Source of the DNA: Euglena gracilis
Lineage: Eukaryota; Euglenida; Euglenophyceae; Euglenales
Direction of reading: 5' to 3'
Length of the DNA stretch: 64,000 nucleotides
Assembly: GCA_039621445.1 (NCBI GenBank)
Contig: CP154956.1
Coordinates: 65,054,257 to 65,118,256 of the forward strand
A program made the position numbers and the translations under genes. Positions 21,467-32,290 of the stretch are shown here, one piece after another. Below the pieces are notes generated by a model. It did not search any database. It was not told the origin of the DNA and saw nothing but the letters and a program-made list of their open reading frames with translations. Numbering within the stretch: position 1 is the stretch's first letter; every line of letters starts with the position of its first letter.

Positions 21467-21697
21467 CACAAGCATGGGGCGGGCCCGGCGGCGAGCCCAA
21501 TCATATCCACGGCGCTGCTGCTCATCGGCGTCACACTGGGCTCCCTGCTGGGCTGCACCTTCCTGCTGGCGCTGTACACGCGGCAGATGGTGCTGTCCAT
21601 GATCCGGGCCGAGGGAGAGGGCCAGGCCGCCATTCGCCTGGAGCAGAAGCGCTTCAGCACGCTGGTGGAGTCCATGTACCCGGCGAAGCCCCCAGCA
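21467..21697 (+). CDS. Cyclase exon: second membrane helix and juxtamembrane helix
   Basis: The frame contains IISTALLLIGVTLGSLLGCT and FLLALYTRQ, a clear membrane helix, then a charged helix with RLEQKRFSTLVESMYPAKPP. This is the standard link between an extracellular sensor and the cyclase domain. The donor is probably GCA|GTGCAA, just before an in-frame TGA and a TG tract. Confidence 0.72.
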
Positions 21698-21711
21698 GTG
21701 CAATGATGCCA

Positions 21712-21821
<110 letters not shown>

Positions 21822-22512
21822 TAGGTGTGGGTGTGGGTGCGTTTCTGTGGGTGTGGGTGTGGTGTGTGGGTGTGCATGCTTTAAAACCGCCTATTCCCAA
21901 GGAGGCCTGTCCAGGAGGGGTCAGCTGAAATAAAGTTTGGGGCAGCTGGACTAAATGCCAAACACATTTGAAAAAGCAGGGGACGACGCCGAAAAGTGGC
22001 TTCTTTGAGGGTTTTTTTGAGGGGGGTTCTCACCTGAAACTTTGACAGGAGAATCCTTCACGGTTGGTTTTGGAGTTTTTTTGTAAGATTTTGGCACATG
22101 GGCTGGGTCCAGCTTCCATCTTTTGTCTGGCCTTTTTTTCCAGCCAGCACCTTTTTCCAGCCAGCCCACAGGATCCTCCCAGCCCACCCAGGGGTCCTTG
22201 AGAACTCCTGGTGTGCACGTGTGCGCAGTTGGCAGGCGAACATGTTCATGTCCAAACAGCCAGGCCAATGTTGGGATAAAACAGCCGGTGGGCAAGTGGC
22301 TGGTGCTTCTGTGCAGCGTATGTCATCCCGCGCGTACTGGCCGGGGAGCGGCAGATCGTGCAACCAGGGTGTTGCTTTGGCTGCGACCGAACCCCCATGG
22401 TGGGGTCAGCCAGCCAGGTGGTTTCTTCTGGCTGTTGGTCAGCCAACAGCAGTTTTTTCCAGCCAGCCCAAATTTTCCATTCTTCGAGTTTGGCCCCTGG
22501 GGGGTCGCTGAG

Positions 22513-22624
22513 CGATGCCCTGCGGCAAGCTGATCCCACACACCGCGGTGTTCTTCTCCGACATCTACGATTTCACCACCACTTCCAACAAGATCACGTC
22601 GGAGGAGCTGCTGGAGTTGATGGG
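22513..22624 (+). CDS. Cyclase catalytic exon 1 (first metal Asp)
   Basis: The frame reads CGKLIPHTAVFFSDIYDFT then ITSEELLELMG. FSDI holds the first metal-binding Asp (codon 22560-22562) of class III nucleotidyl cyclases. The donor ATGGG|GTACAC leaves phase 2 and the next exon needs a different phase; one G fewer in the run of four would fit. Confidence 0.85.
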
Positions 22625-22715
22625 GTACACGTATGGCGTGCCGGGGGTGTCACCTCGGGGTTGATGTTTGGTGGGAATGGGTCAGTTGGCCTGGCGACCG
22701 GTGGTCCTCCCCGAG

Positions 22716-22806
22716 GGATGGACACGGTGGCGGACCACTACTGCGTCACGAAGGTGAAGACGGTCGGGGACGCCTACCTGGCCATCGCAGGGCTGCCCGG
22801 CAATGA
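22716..22806 (+). CDS. Cyclase catalytic exon 2 (second metal Asp, specificity Lys)
   Basis: The frame reads MDTVADHYCVTKVKTVGDAY then LAIAGLPGNE. VGDAY carries the second metal-binding Asp (22769-22771). The Lys in VKTVGD (22757-22759) sits where adenylyl cyclases have Lys and guanylyl cyclases have Glu. The acceptor is CCCCGAG and the donor AATGA|GTCTCG. Confidence 0.88.
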
Positions 22807-23358
22807 GTCTCGTGCCGAGGGGGTTCCTTCTCATGGTCAGCAGCTCACTGGCCAGAATTTTTGTGACACTGGGCGGCCAGGCCAAAGGTCACATGCAAGG
22901 CGAGGGGACGCAAGTCGCAGAATTGGCATTTTTTCCACGCTCCAAAATCATGAATATAGGCCTTTGCACGATGCATTTTTTTTTCGAAGTTTTCTCAAAT
23001 CGAAACACATTCACTTGTTGAAAGTTCTGAAAAATAGGAAGTTTTTTACGTTTGGTGATCTGGGGGGAGGGGGGTGGGGGGAACCAGGCCCAGCCTTCCC
23101 CCTCCGGGGGGTCAAGCTGAGTGGGTGTCCTGCCAGAGGCAGGGTTTTCCTCCATATCCGAGATATTTTTTTGGACCCCAACCCCCCCAGGGGGGGGTCC
23201 GAACCCCCCAGGGTCCTCTGTCGCGCTCAAAATCCATTGGTTTTCTTTTTTCCCTTGAAATTCCCCACCCGGGAAACTGTCATGGTCCCCAATGTTGGCC
23301 AAACCTGTCAGGTGGCAGTTCCTGGGGGGGGTCCGGCCCATCCCCAAAGGACCACCCA

Positions 23359-23465
23359 CCACAGCGGGCCTTCCTCCCCCCAACTGCTGCCTGGACATGC
23401 TGCGGTTCGCGTCGTGCGTGGCCCAGGCCTTCAGCTGCAAGTTCGACCACCCGAGCAAGGGGGAG
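23359..23465 (+). CDS. Cyclase catalytic exon 3 (helix after GLPGN)
   Basis: The frame reads CCLDMLRFASCVAQAFSCKF, the helix that follows the GLPGN loop in class III cyclases. Entry is by ACCACAG near 23358. The phase fits the previous exon only if the C6 run at 23380 loses one base. The probable donor is GGGGAG|GTCCTC. Confidence 0.65.
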
Positions 23466-23837
23466 GTCCTCTTCCCAGGGCTGTACTGGAGTCCGATGGG
23501 TGGTGGTTGGGGGCACACCGCTGCGAAAGGTGTGTCCAACCCCCCGGTGAGTGACTGACTGGTGTTTGGCTCCACCCCCCCCCCCTGTGGTTGCCCAGGA
23601 ATGGCCGACAATGGCCACCCTCCGGGAACTTTTTGGGGGTTTGGCCCAAATCCATTGATTTTGAGCCTTTTTTTTTGGCCGTGCCAGAGTGACCGACCGA
23701 GGAAATGGGGGACTGGTTTTTTTCAAAGTGGGAAAGTGACCCCCGGGGGAGGTCAGTAAGCAATGGTGTGGTGGGGGGATTGAACCCCCCCCTCAGGCCT
23801 TCCCGGACCGCCCTGCCTCCCCCTGCTGTCCGCCAAG

Positions 23838-23915
23838 GCAGCAGCCAAGAAGCCACGGAAGGGTGACACCGGCAGCGCTGCCCCCTCCGAGCGCAACGGC
23901 CCGGCCGGTTCTTTC
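23838..23915 (+). CDS. Possible exon: basic insertion in cyclase domain
   Basis: A short frame reads AAAKKPRKGDTGSAAPSERN, ending near TTCG|GTCAGG. It lies between catalytic exons 3 and 4 and resembles the insertion exon at 24739 in composition. Confidence 0.4.
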
Positions 23916-24738
23916 GGTCAGGGGGTTTTGTCAACTGGGGAGGGTTTGCCCCGCCCCCTCTACGGCAGCAGGCAATGTCCATCAAGGGGATCAGTTGCAC
24001 CAATAGCGACCGAAGGCGATCCAACCGCAGAAAGATGTGTCTCCCTGTTGGTTGGAAAAGCAGCTGGCCACGGCTGGCCGCGGCCGGCCAAAATCCAACC
24101 AGTCAGTTGAGATGAAGCAGCTTGGATGGCGGCGGCCAGTCGCGGCCAGCCGCAGTCGGACAAAGACGGTGAGAAGGAAACAGGCCTCGCTCCGTTCACC
24201 ATCAGGCCATTGGTCCCATCCACGTGAATCAGAGCCTGTTAGCTTTAGGTGTCTGGATCACCAGCAGAGCAGGGTTTAGTAAGATTTTGTTAAGATCCTC
24301 ATGCAAAGAATTGGACCTTTCTCTACAGTGTACACATCGAACCCAAAGAGCCGCCCAACTTAGGGGCAACAATTTGGGGGGGTTTCCAGCCAGCCCAATT
24401 ATTCCAGCCTCTGAGCTGACCCCCCCCCCCCGAGGATTGCTAAGCAACGCGCTTATGGCTAGCCCAGCAGACCAGCCCTTTTATTACCACTATGTTTTGC
24501 TGGATTTTTTGGAAAAGTCTCCCCCCATGGCAGGAATCAAGGTCTGTGCTGGAAAAAGGCTGCTGGGTGGGGGAAACAATAAGAGATAAGGCTGCTGGCT
24601 GGCTGGACCCCGCCAGCAGGGCAGCAGGGCCCCGGAGGGGATGAGGTGCCCAGCTTGAGCGACCCCTGCCAGGGGGTCCGACCCCCTGCCCACCTCCCCC
24701 CTGCCTGCCCTGGGGTGTCGGATGGCCGATTTCCCCAG

Positions 24739-24925
24739 TGCCGAAGTCCCGGGGGAGGGGTCCCTCGCCCCACTCTTTCGCAAGCGGCGGCGGGGCAGCA
24801 GTGCGGCGGGGGCCTCCGCGGCACGGCCCAGCGTGGCCGCCAAGAGCGTCAGCAGCCACTCCGACGGTCACAGCCTGGCGGCGTCCGACGCCCGCTCTGC
24901 CAGCCCAGGGCCCTTCAGGGAGGGG
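24739..24925 (+). CDS. Exon: Ser/Ala/Arg-rich insertion in cyclase domain
   Basis: From ATTTCCCCAG the frame reads LAPLFRKRRRGSSAAGASAA then a Ser/Ala/Asp-rich stretch (VSSHSDGHSLAASDARSASP), ending at GAGGGG|GTGGTA. Low complexity, basic then Ser-rich, likely disordered. It falls between the helix after GLPGN and the AGPVTAGV strand, where ordinary cyclases have only a short loop. Confidence 0.55.
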
Positions 24926-25481
24926 GTGGTACGCAGCACCCCGCCAACAATTGTCCCCGTTAGGAGTGCCGCTGTTGTCATTTGTCAGTGTTAGCTACCA
25001 GAGCCGGTGGGCCTCTCCAGTGACTATATATAACTGACTATATATATATAAGGTATAAGCCCCCAGGGGATTTGATTTTTTTTGCCTCCCAATTATAACC
25101 CCCCCAGTGCAGAGTCTGCCAAGGGTGCCATTCAGGTAAAGACTGGAAAAATTTTGGTGAATATTACAAATTTTCCCAATAAATCCTCATTTTTAGACAA
25201 AAATGGCATATTTTGGCAAAACTAAGCAGATTAACCCCCACCAAACATAAAGCCCCCCCGGCTTTATATTTGGGTGAGATATCAAGACCCTCAGGGGTGG
25301 AGGGTAAACAATTTCGGCGGAAAAATATTTTTGGGTGTCCTCTTTGACGCTTGGAGGCCTTCGGCCGGATGCAAATGCGCGTATTGAAATTTGAGTTGTG
25401 CACTGCAAAGGAGGGTCTCCCCGCCCTGGCCGGCCGAACAAGGTTGCGGCTGTGAGGCGGCCCTGCCCCTGCTCCACCCAG

Positions 25482-25628
25482 GTGAAGGACCCCTACGCCC
25501 GGGTTGCTAAGGTGCGGTGCCTGATGAGCTACGGCATCGCCGCCGGCCCCGTCACCGCCGGCGTGCTGCAGGGCAAGAACCCGATGTTTGACATCTGGGG
25601 CAAGCCCAGGCTTGGGGGCGGCCCCAGC
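25482..25628 (+). CDS. Cyclase catalytic exon 4 (specificity Asp)
   Basis: From CTCCACCCAG the frame reads VKDPYARVAKVRCLMSYGIA then AGPVTAGVLQGKNPMFDIWG. The Asp of FDIWG (25590-25592) is the residue that contacts adenine in adenylyl cyclases; guanylyl cyclases have Cys there. A strong donor AGC|GTGAGT is at 25629, but it would add about seven residues after WGK; a GC donor at TGGG|GCAAGC is an alternative. Confidence 0.85.
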
Positions 25629-26066
25629 GTGAGTGTGGGAACAGTGGCTTGAAAGGCTCCAGCCTGACCAAGTAGTGTGCGCCGTCTCAGGCAAAACGAT
25701 CATGCAGTTCAATGATGGCGTTCCGGTCCGGCTCCGGTTTTCCCCAATCTTTCCGTGTTTGTTCCCTTCTGGTGCTGTGGGCAAAGAGGTGGTCCTTGGA
25801 GTTGGAAAGTTGGTGAAATTGTGCATGCAGTTGTGCTGGTATTTATTTTGGAGACAACGGAGATTGGTTTCCTTGTCTTCCATCATACCCTCCCTCATTT
25901 GCAGTGGTCTTGCACACCTCTCCTTCCACATATTGTCCACATGCTACAGCACCTGCCCAGCTTCAAGCCACGCCGCGGATGGTGTTCATGTTTCTTTCCT
26001 GCATGGGCTGGCATCGCCCACCAGACAGGTCATGGATCGCCCAACGTTAAGCCGCACCGCACCCAG

Positions 26067-26198
26067 CCCTGGCCCCAACCGTGAATTTGGCCAGCCGCAT
26101 GCAGAGCACCGGCCAGCCCGGCCGCATCCAAGTGTCCGACCTCTTCTACCGCTCCGTCATCGCCTGCCCAGGTCAGCGCTTCGTGTTCGAACCGAGCC
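26067..26198 (+). CDS. Cyclase catalytic exon 5 (Asn...Arg pair)
   Basis: The frame reads TVNLASRMQSTGQPGRIQVS, DLFYRSVIACPG, then RFVFEPS. NLASR provides the transition-state Asn (26084-26086) and Arg (26096-26098). RFVFEP matches the strand before the KGxG turn. Donor AGCC|GTGAGA, or the earlier CCAG|GTCAGC. Confidence 0.82.
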
Positions 26199-26319
26199 GT
26201 GAGACGATGTGCGGCCAGGGCCCCCATTGGCTTGCCCTCCCCACCTGTGCAACCGAAGCAACTCTGTTCCTCTTTTGCAAGGGTCATTGATGCCTCCATC
26301 CACACTCTTACTCCACACA

Positions 26320-26750
26320 GGATGGAGGAGGCCCTCGAGCCTCCTCAAACGACCTTGAACAGGCTCTCGAACCTCCCCAAACCACCTCAAACGACGTCCA
26401 AGGAGGCTCTGAGCCTCCTCCGACAGACATGCATGGAGGTGTTTTGGGGCCCTTTTGAATCGTTGCCTACGGAAAGAAATTGCACAACAAAAGGGAGTTG
26501 CACACACCGGGCACATGTCAACGTGAAGGGATTTTGTTAGTGAACAAAAGGGTATTGGCAATTATTTGAAAATATGTTTTTTCCTTTCAGTCCCATGCTC
26601 GAACATATGATCGAAGTGGTTCGAGGAGGATCTCTTGAGCCTCTTTGAACCACCTTGAACGACCTTGAACGACGTTCAACGAGACTCTCGAGCCTCCTCA
26701 AATGTCGTTTGAGCACGTTCGACGAGGCTCGGGAGACTCCTCCAATGGAG
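26320..26750. repeat. Dispersed repeat family eta (GAGGCTC...GAGCCTCC)
   Basis: Two blocks (26320-26440 and 26590-26750) are built of short recurring words: CTCGAGCCTCCTC, CCTTGAACGACC and ACGTTCGACGAGG. Similar words occur at 30050-30130 and 54355-54430. Confidence 0.6.
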
Positions 26751-27227
26751 CATCCTCCTACCTTAACCCTGCCGGTTCGGGGGGGGGGGGAGCTTGTCCA
26801 AATCCTGCTATTTGCTCAAAATTCCCAGTCCACAGAGCCAACAGATCCCCCAACAGTGGTCCAGTCTTTCACAAAGCGATCTCCGTAGGGATTCTCCAGT
26901 ATTGTCTGAATTGCAGTTGCAGCTGCTGTGGTTCCTCATCCTTTTTCTGCCAACCAGCATCTTTTCCAACCACTCCCAGCTGGGCTGCCGACCCTGGAAA
27001 AGAAAGTGGGGCCAACCGAAAAGTTTCTGGTGCAGAGCAGGAAAATTTTTGGAGAAGGATCCAAAGATGGTGGTTTCCCGAGGAGGTTTTAACGTTCTTC
27101 TTGTTCTTGTTCTTTTTTTTTTTGGCTTTTGCTGCATAGCTGGGTATGATTTGTTTCGGGCCTCATACGACAACCAATCACCCTGGGACCCTGGACCCCC
27201 CACCAACATTATTTTCCAGCCAAAGAA

Positions 27228-27560
27228 GCCCCCAAATCATACCCTCCCCCCCCGGTGTATTATTTGGACACTCGAAGTCAGGGTCCAGGGGGTTTATTAT
27301 TTGAGTAAACTTTTCGTCAAAAAAATGACCCCAAAATCCCTCCACAAGCTCCAATGGTCACTTTTTTGGCATTTGGGGGCTCTTTTTGAAAAATGGGTGC
27401 TTATTTTTCATATTTTTTTTGCACCCATTTTTGTGATTTGTTGCCACAATTCTATTGATTTTTTCTCTTTTTTCTCTGTCCTCACAGTTGCCAGAGGGGG
27501 GTTTTATTATTTGGGCGGCCGAAGTCGGTCCTAAGGGGGGTTATTATTTGGGAGGGGGGT
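27228..27560. repeat. MITE-like element, family alpha, diverged copy 3
   Basis: The ends CCCCCAAATCATACCCTCCC and TTATTATTTGGGAGGGGGG are inverted. Internal GGCCGAAGTCGGTCC matches the other alpha copies. It lies in a late intron of the cyclase gene. Confidence 0.65.
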
Positions 27561-27645
27561 TTGCTTGAGAATACCCCCCCCCCAACCACTCGTTCCCATG
27601 CCTTCCCCTTTGGTATTTCTGGCCCAGCGGCCCTTCGGGCACCAG

Positions 27646-27772
27646 GGTGGGGCCCCTGGCGCCAAGGGCTTCGGCATGGTGAAGACGTACTACGTGAGCA
27701 GCACTGGGGAGGCACCCCCCAAGGACCTCCTGGCCTCCCTGGGTCTGAAGCCCGTCCAGAGATTTTTTGAAG
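27646..27772 (+). CDS. Cyclase catalytic exon 6 (end of domain)
   Basis: The frame reads GAPGAKGFGMVKTYYVSSTG then DLLASLGLKPVQRFFE. KGFGMVKTYYV is the conserved KGxGxxxTY ending of class III cyclase domains. The acceptor GGGCACCAG does not match the preceding phase. The donor is GAAG|GTTGGC. Confidence 0.78.
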
Positions 27773-28032
27773 GTTGGCGGGAGAGGGGTGAGCCAACGGA
27801 ATGGGATGGGTGGCTGACCACCGCACAAGCCAGGCTGAATTGGAAGGCCACGGGCAGGAACCCAAGACATCCAGGCTGCCAGATCTGGCGGGGGGGGGGG
27901 GTTGGGTATGGCGCCTGAAGCCCAGAAAGGTGTGTGTGTATGACTGGGTGGGCAGCCCGTGGCCGATTCCAGCCTGGACCCAACTCCGTCTGGGGATGTC
28001 AGATTCATCCTGGGGGTTGGCGCAAAGCGCCG

Positions 28033-28655
28033 GACAGATTTTCATTTTAATGCACCACGCAAAATTCCTTTCTGCGCCGCGTGTGTCGCGGCAACGGAAA
28101 TTTTGTGACCGCGTGTGCCATGGAAGATTTCTTTCTGTGCGCCACGTGCGCCGCATGCGCCGCGGCACCCAATTATCCCCTGTCCGGCCTCTTTGATATT
28201 TTCCCGACCGTGGCCAAGAAGGGTATTTGGCGACAGGGAGTGAATTTTTTTGCAAGTTTTCTTTTGAACATAAAACCCTTGGATCGTGATGGAAACCTAA
28301 AATCGGTGGATACACCAGTGGTTTCAGAGACCCCCTCTTTCAATGAATGAACAGCAATGGCGGGGACCAACCGTGGTGGGTTTGTCAGCATCACCCTCTT
28401 GATGAGGGTGGGGCTGGTGCTACCATGTCAAAGCCCGGGTGTGCGCCTTTGCAGTCCCATGCTGTGAAAGAAAAAGCACATGCCATGGGAACGTCATTGG
28501 TGCGCTGCGGGTGCGTTGTTGGTGCGCCGCGGCAGCGTTTCAGTTGCGCCGCGGGTGTGCCGCGGCAAGAATTCGGTTCTACGTCGTGTGCGCCGCGGAA
28601 AAAGTATTTTTGCACCGCAGCAAACTTCGCCGCAGCGCACCAAATGAAAGTGTGT
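28033..28655. repeat. Inverted-repeat element rich in GCGCCGCGG
   Basis: TTTTCATTTTAATGCACCAC at the left and the reverse complement of GCGCACCAAATGAAAGT at the right form the ends. Both arms carry several GCGCCGCGGCA-like words in opposite orientation. The centre (28200-28480) is AT-richer. Confidence 0.5.
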
Positions 28656-29819
28656 TGCCGTATGTTTTTTTCTCCAGTGTGGTTGCTCCCCATTGTCCAA
28701 GCACCGCCCCAGGTTCTTTCCCATCGTTTCTCGTTTCTGAGACAGGGGGAGTCACGTTGTGTCGGGCGTCTCAGGGGTGTTTCTGGCCCTTCCCCCAGTT
28801 TTCAACAAAACACCATGTTTTGTTTGATCTCGAAATGCCCCCCAAAGGTGGGCCTGGCCCCCAATTGGTTAATTGGTTGACCCCCCCGGGGGGGGGGGGT
28901 TGTGGATGGGTGGGTTTTCGAAGAAAGTGGGTGAGTGGGTTTGGGCCGGGGAAGAAGTGCCCCCCCGGGGGGGGGGTCACTGAGTGAATCTATGCCCCCG
29001 ATGCCCCCCAGAGGGATGGACGGATGGACGTCCCCTGGTTCCAAAAAATTGTCTGACGCCAACCTGGGGCTGTACTTCTTCGAGAATTTGGTGCCTGGCA
29101 ACCGGAAGAACCCCTCCGGGTTGCCCAGGGGTGGGCCGGGTCCCTCTCTCAGCCCTCAACAGGGGCTGTGGTATGCTTTCACATCTTGGGCGGATATCAG
29201 CCTTCAAAGATGCCTAGCACTGGGTGATTTATATTATTTTAAGTAATTATTTACATACATTTTATATATTTAATATCCATTTTATATGTATTAATATACC
29301 CTCTGTCCAACGACTCCACTATGTCCAACGACCCTTGGCCGGAAGACACCTTTTCGGAGGTGTAGCCAAATTTCGGGTCCCAGCACAAAGCACCGGGCCG
29401 AACTTTTGCGCCCAAAATCGGCCGAAAGTTGGCCAAAATGCCATTTTTGGCACTTTTTGAGCAAAAATTTGTCGAAATTGCCCAAATTTCCAGAAGGATA
29501 ATTTTGGCCTTTGGGGGGGGGGGTCCTGGGTACCCACCAACTTTTTTTTTGACCCCTATGTCCAATGACCACCCCCCCAGTCGGAGGACATAGGGGGGGA
29601 ATAATAATAATAACAGAATAATATTTTATTATTACGTTTCAAAAAATTGTTGGAATCCATGCACCTTCACAGAAGGCTTTTCACCAAGTAAATCGGAAAC
29701 AATTTCCACGGGGGATCGGGGGCAGGTCAAATCCTGTTTTGCTCACCCTGGCCCAGACCCAAATATGAACGAGAACAAACCCCTTGTATTGCTGTTGTGA
29801 AAGTCCTGTTTGTTGGAGG

Positions 29820-30030
29820 GCCCCAAAATAACCCGACCCCCCAAAATAACCCCTCCCCCCCGGTGTGTTATTTGAGCACCCGAGCTGGGGCCCCAGGGAG
29901 GGGGGGTGTTATTTTTACATGGAAAACCAAAGGAAACAAGGAGAGTGTTTTTTTGGGCGTTCGAAATCGGCCCCCAAGGGGGGGTGTTATTTGGGGGGGT
30001 ATTTGGGGGGGGGTGTTATTTGGGGGGAGG
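29820..30030. repeat. Alpha-related element, copy 4
   Basis: CCCCAAAATAACCCCTCCCC and GGGTGTTATTTGGGGGGAGG form inverted ends, with GGGCGTTCGAAATCGGCCCC inside. It closely resembles 30825-31007. Confidence 0.65.
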
Positions 30031-30636
30031 TTTACTTGCGTGCAGGCATGTAGGAGGAGGCTCTAGAGCCTCCTTGAACACGTTCGAGGTCGTTTGACGT
30101 AATTTGAGGAACCTTTTAGCTTGAACGTTCGAGATCGAGTTTCCTTCTTTGGTTATCCCCCCCAACAACGGTCATGGTCTGAAGCATCAAAGAGGAAAAA
30201 TTTGTCATTTTGACCCCCAAACTTAAACTAAAATTTCTTCATGGACAGGCTACATCAGGAAAAATAAATTACTCCTGGAAACCAACACTCCTTGGGGAAA
30301 TAACTTTTGCGAAAATCTTAATGGGACCAAGAAAGCAATTTTTTTTAATTTTTAATGCCCATCATTCACTTGAAGAGGATGTGGTACATAAAAATTAGCA
30401 GTACCCCCCCTCAAAGTGTCCCCCACCTCAAAGTAGCCAATTTTTTTTGGGCAAGGCTTGGTGTACCCCGCTCAAAGTAGCCACTTTTTTTTTCAGAGTG
30501 ACTGTTTTGGGGTCCCACATGCCTGGAGGGGGTGAGGGTATCACCAAATTTAGAACTTTCTGCACATCTCAAAATGCTGCACGAGAAGAATTGCTTCCTA
30601 GTGGGCAAACACCTAAGATTACCATGCCCCCCCCTT

Positions 30637-30824
30637 GTACTCTTCCCCTCCTTCGGGCCTTCTGAGCCCAATGGCCAATGGGAAGAGTACGGGGGGGGGA
30701 ATAGTATGGGGGGCCCCGTACTCTTCCCATGGGACCTCAAAGGAACACCCATGGTCAACCCTTCGGTGACAAAGAAAAAGTGCCTTACCATCGTACTCTT
30801 CCCGAACCCGGGATGGGAAGAGTA
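30637..30824. repeat. Inverted repeat with TACTCTTCCC ends
   Basis: GTACTCTTCCCC at the left and GGGAAGAGTA at the right. The word occurs four times in alternating orientation (30637, 30682, 30719 and 30793 regions). Probably a small non-autonomous element. Confidence 0.55.
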
Positions 30825-31007
30825 AACCCCCCCCAAATAGCACCCCCCGGTGTGTTATTTGGGTACCCGAACTGGGGCCCCAGGGGGGGGGTGTTATTTG
30901 GGGGGGGGTGTTATGTTTTTCATGGAAAACTAAAGGAAAACAGGGGGGGGGGTGTTATTTGGGCGCTTCAAATCGGCCCCCAAGGGGGGTGGGTTATTTG
31001 GGGGGTT
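30825..31007. repeat. Alpha-related element, copy 5
   Basis: CCCCCCAAATAGCACCCCCC and GGTTATTTGGGGGGTTT ends, with GGTGTGTTATTTGGGTACCC and CTTCAAATCGGCCCCC inside. It abuts the TACTCTTCCC element. Confidence 0.65.
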
Positions 31008-31283
31008 TGCGGGGGGGGGATAGTATGGGGGGGGTAAGCGCCTAAGGAGTTGTCTAATTTCGGCCAGTTTAGACCACTTTAGGACATTTTGACCTACAGC
31101 CTGACAAGTCCAAATTACGGTGAACAAAACCAACAAATGGAACAAATTTTGGGAACCAACCCAAATTTTCTCATACTTTTTCCCCCGTAATTTTTGTCGC
31201 CCGTACCTTTCTGACGCCCCTTGAACATGACACGAAGTGTGGATCAAGAAGCCTTTTGAAGCGCCAAGAACCCTGTTCATGGT

Positions 31284-31570
31284 CTACAGACGGCAAACTA
31301 CAGCGAAGTGGTCAGGAAAACACCCGTCGCAAACATGGGCATTGCAAACGCAGCACTTTCGTGGAGTTTCCACGCCACATTCACAAGGAGACAGAGTCTC
31401 AGGCAGGGGAGTGGCTTGCAAAGCCCAGGTCAAGCCATTTTTCCGGGCTTTGCAATGGACACGGGCATCGAAGGTGAAGGGCGCCCCGCACTTCCCCTCC
31501 TTTGGAGGGGTGGTTCGGGACGCCTTTTTTGTCCCTTTTGGCCTTGAAAAATTTTCCATCAAACAGGTTC
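31284..31570 (-). pseudogene. Cys-rich fragment, possibly piggyBac transposase C-terminus
   Basis: The minus-strand frame ends with PCECGVETPRKCCVCNAHVC then DGCFPDHF. The spacing of C-C-x-C, C-x2-C and a downstream His resembles the Cys-rich C-terminal domain of piggyBac transposases. Upstream minus frames are broken by stops and no DDD catalytic region was found. The assignment rests on this motif alone. Confidence 0.35.
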
Positions 31571-32185
31571 GATCTCCAACATTGGCTGCACAGAGGGTAC
31601 ATCACCCCATAGGGAACGAGGAATCCCGGTCAGCTGGGGAAATGCGGTCAATGGCCGTGCAACCTTTCACTGAAAATTGACGGGCCAGTCGGTCACCACT
31701 TTAACGTATTCATCATTCCAATTGCTTGGAGGCCGGTCAACTTCGGCCAGCTCATTGATCACAGTCTTGGGTACCGATAAAGCATCCATTTTCGAAAAAA
31801 GTTTGTGTTACAGTGCATTTTCCTGAAATAAACATTTTCCAAAATCAAAGTTTTACCAAAATTAGTTTTTTTCAATATCGAAAATTTCCCATATCCCCCC
31901 CCCGTAATTTTTGTTTCCCATAATTTTTGTTCACCGTAATTTTTGACAAGACTGTATAGGTGAAGGCCAGGAGACTATATTTTTGGATTTCCATTGGAAA
32001 CAAATCAAACCAAGGGACAGACAAACTTTTTATACCTCTTCCAAATACCCTCATCTTTTCCATTGACCACAAAAAACAGCTACGGATGGGACAAACCGAC
32101 AGCTGAACATTAGTTGCAATCTTTGCAACAAGAGCGACTCGCCAAACAAAACAAAACCTACAACAACCACGCAGTCACATGCTTG

Positions 32186-32290
<105 letters not shown>

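Noticed and set aside
22560-26098. Guanylyl cyclase assignment
   Set aside because: The purine-specifying residues are Lys and Asp, not Glu and Cys.
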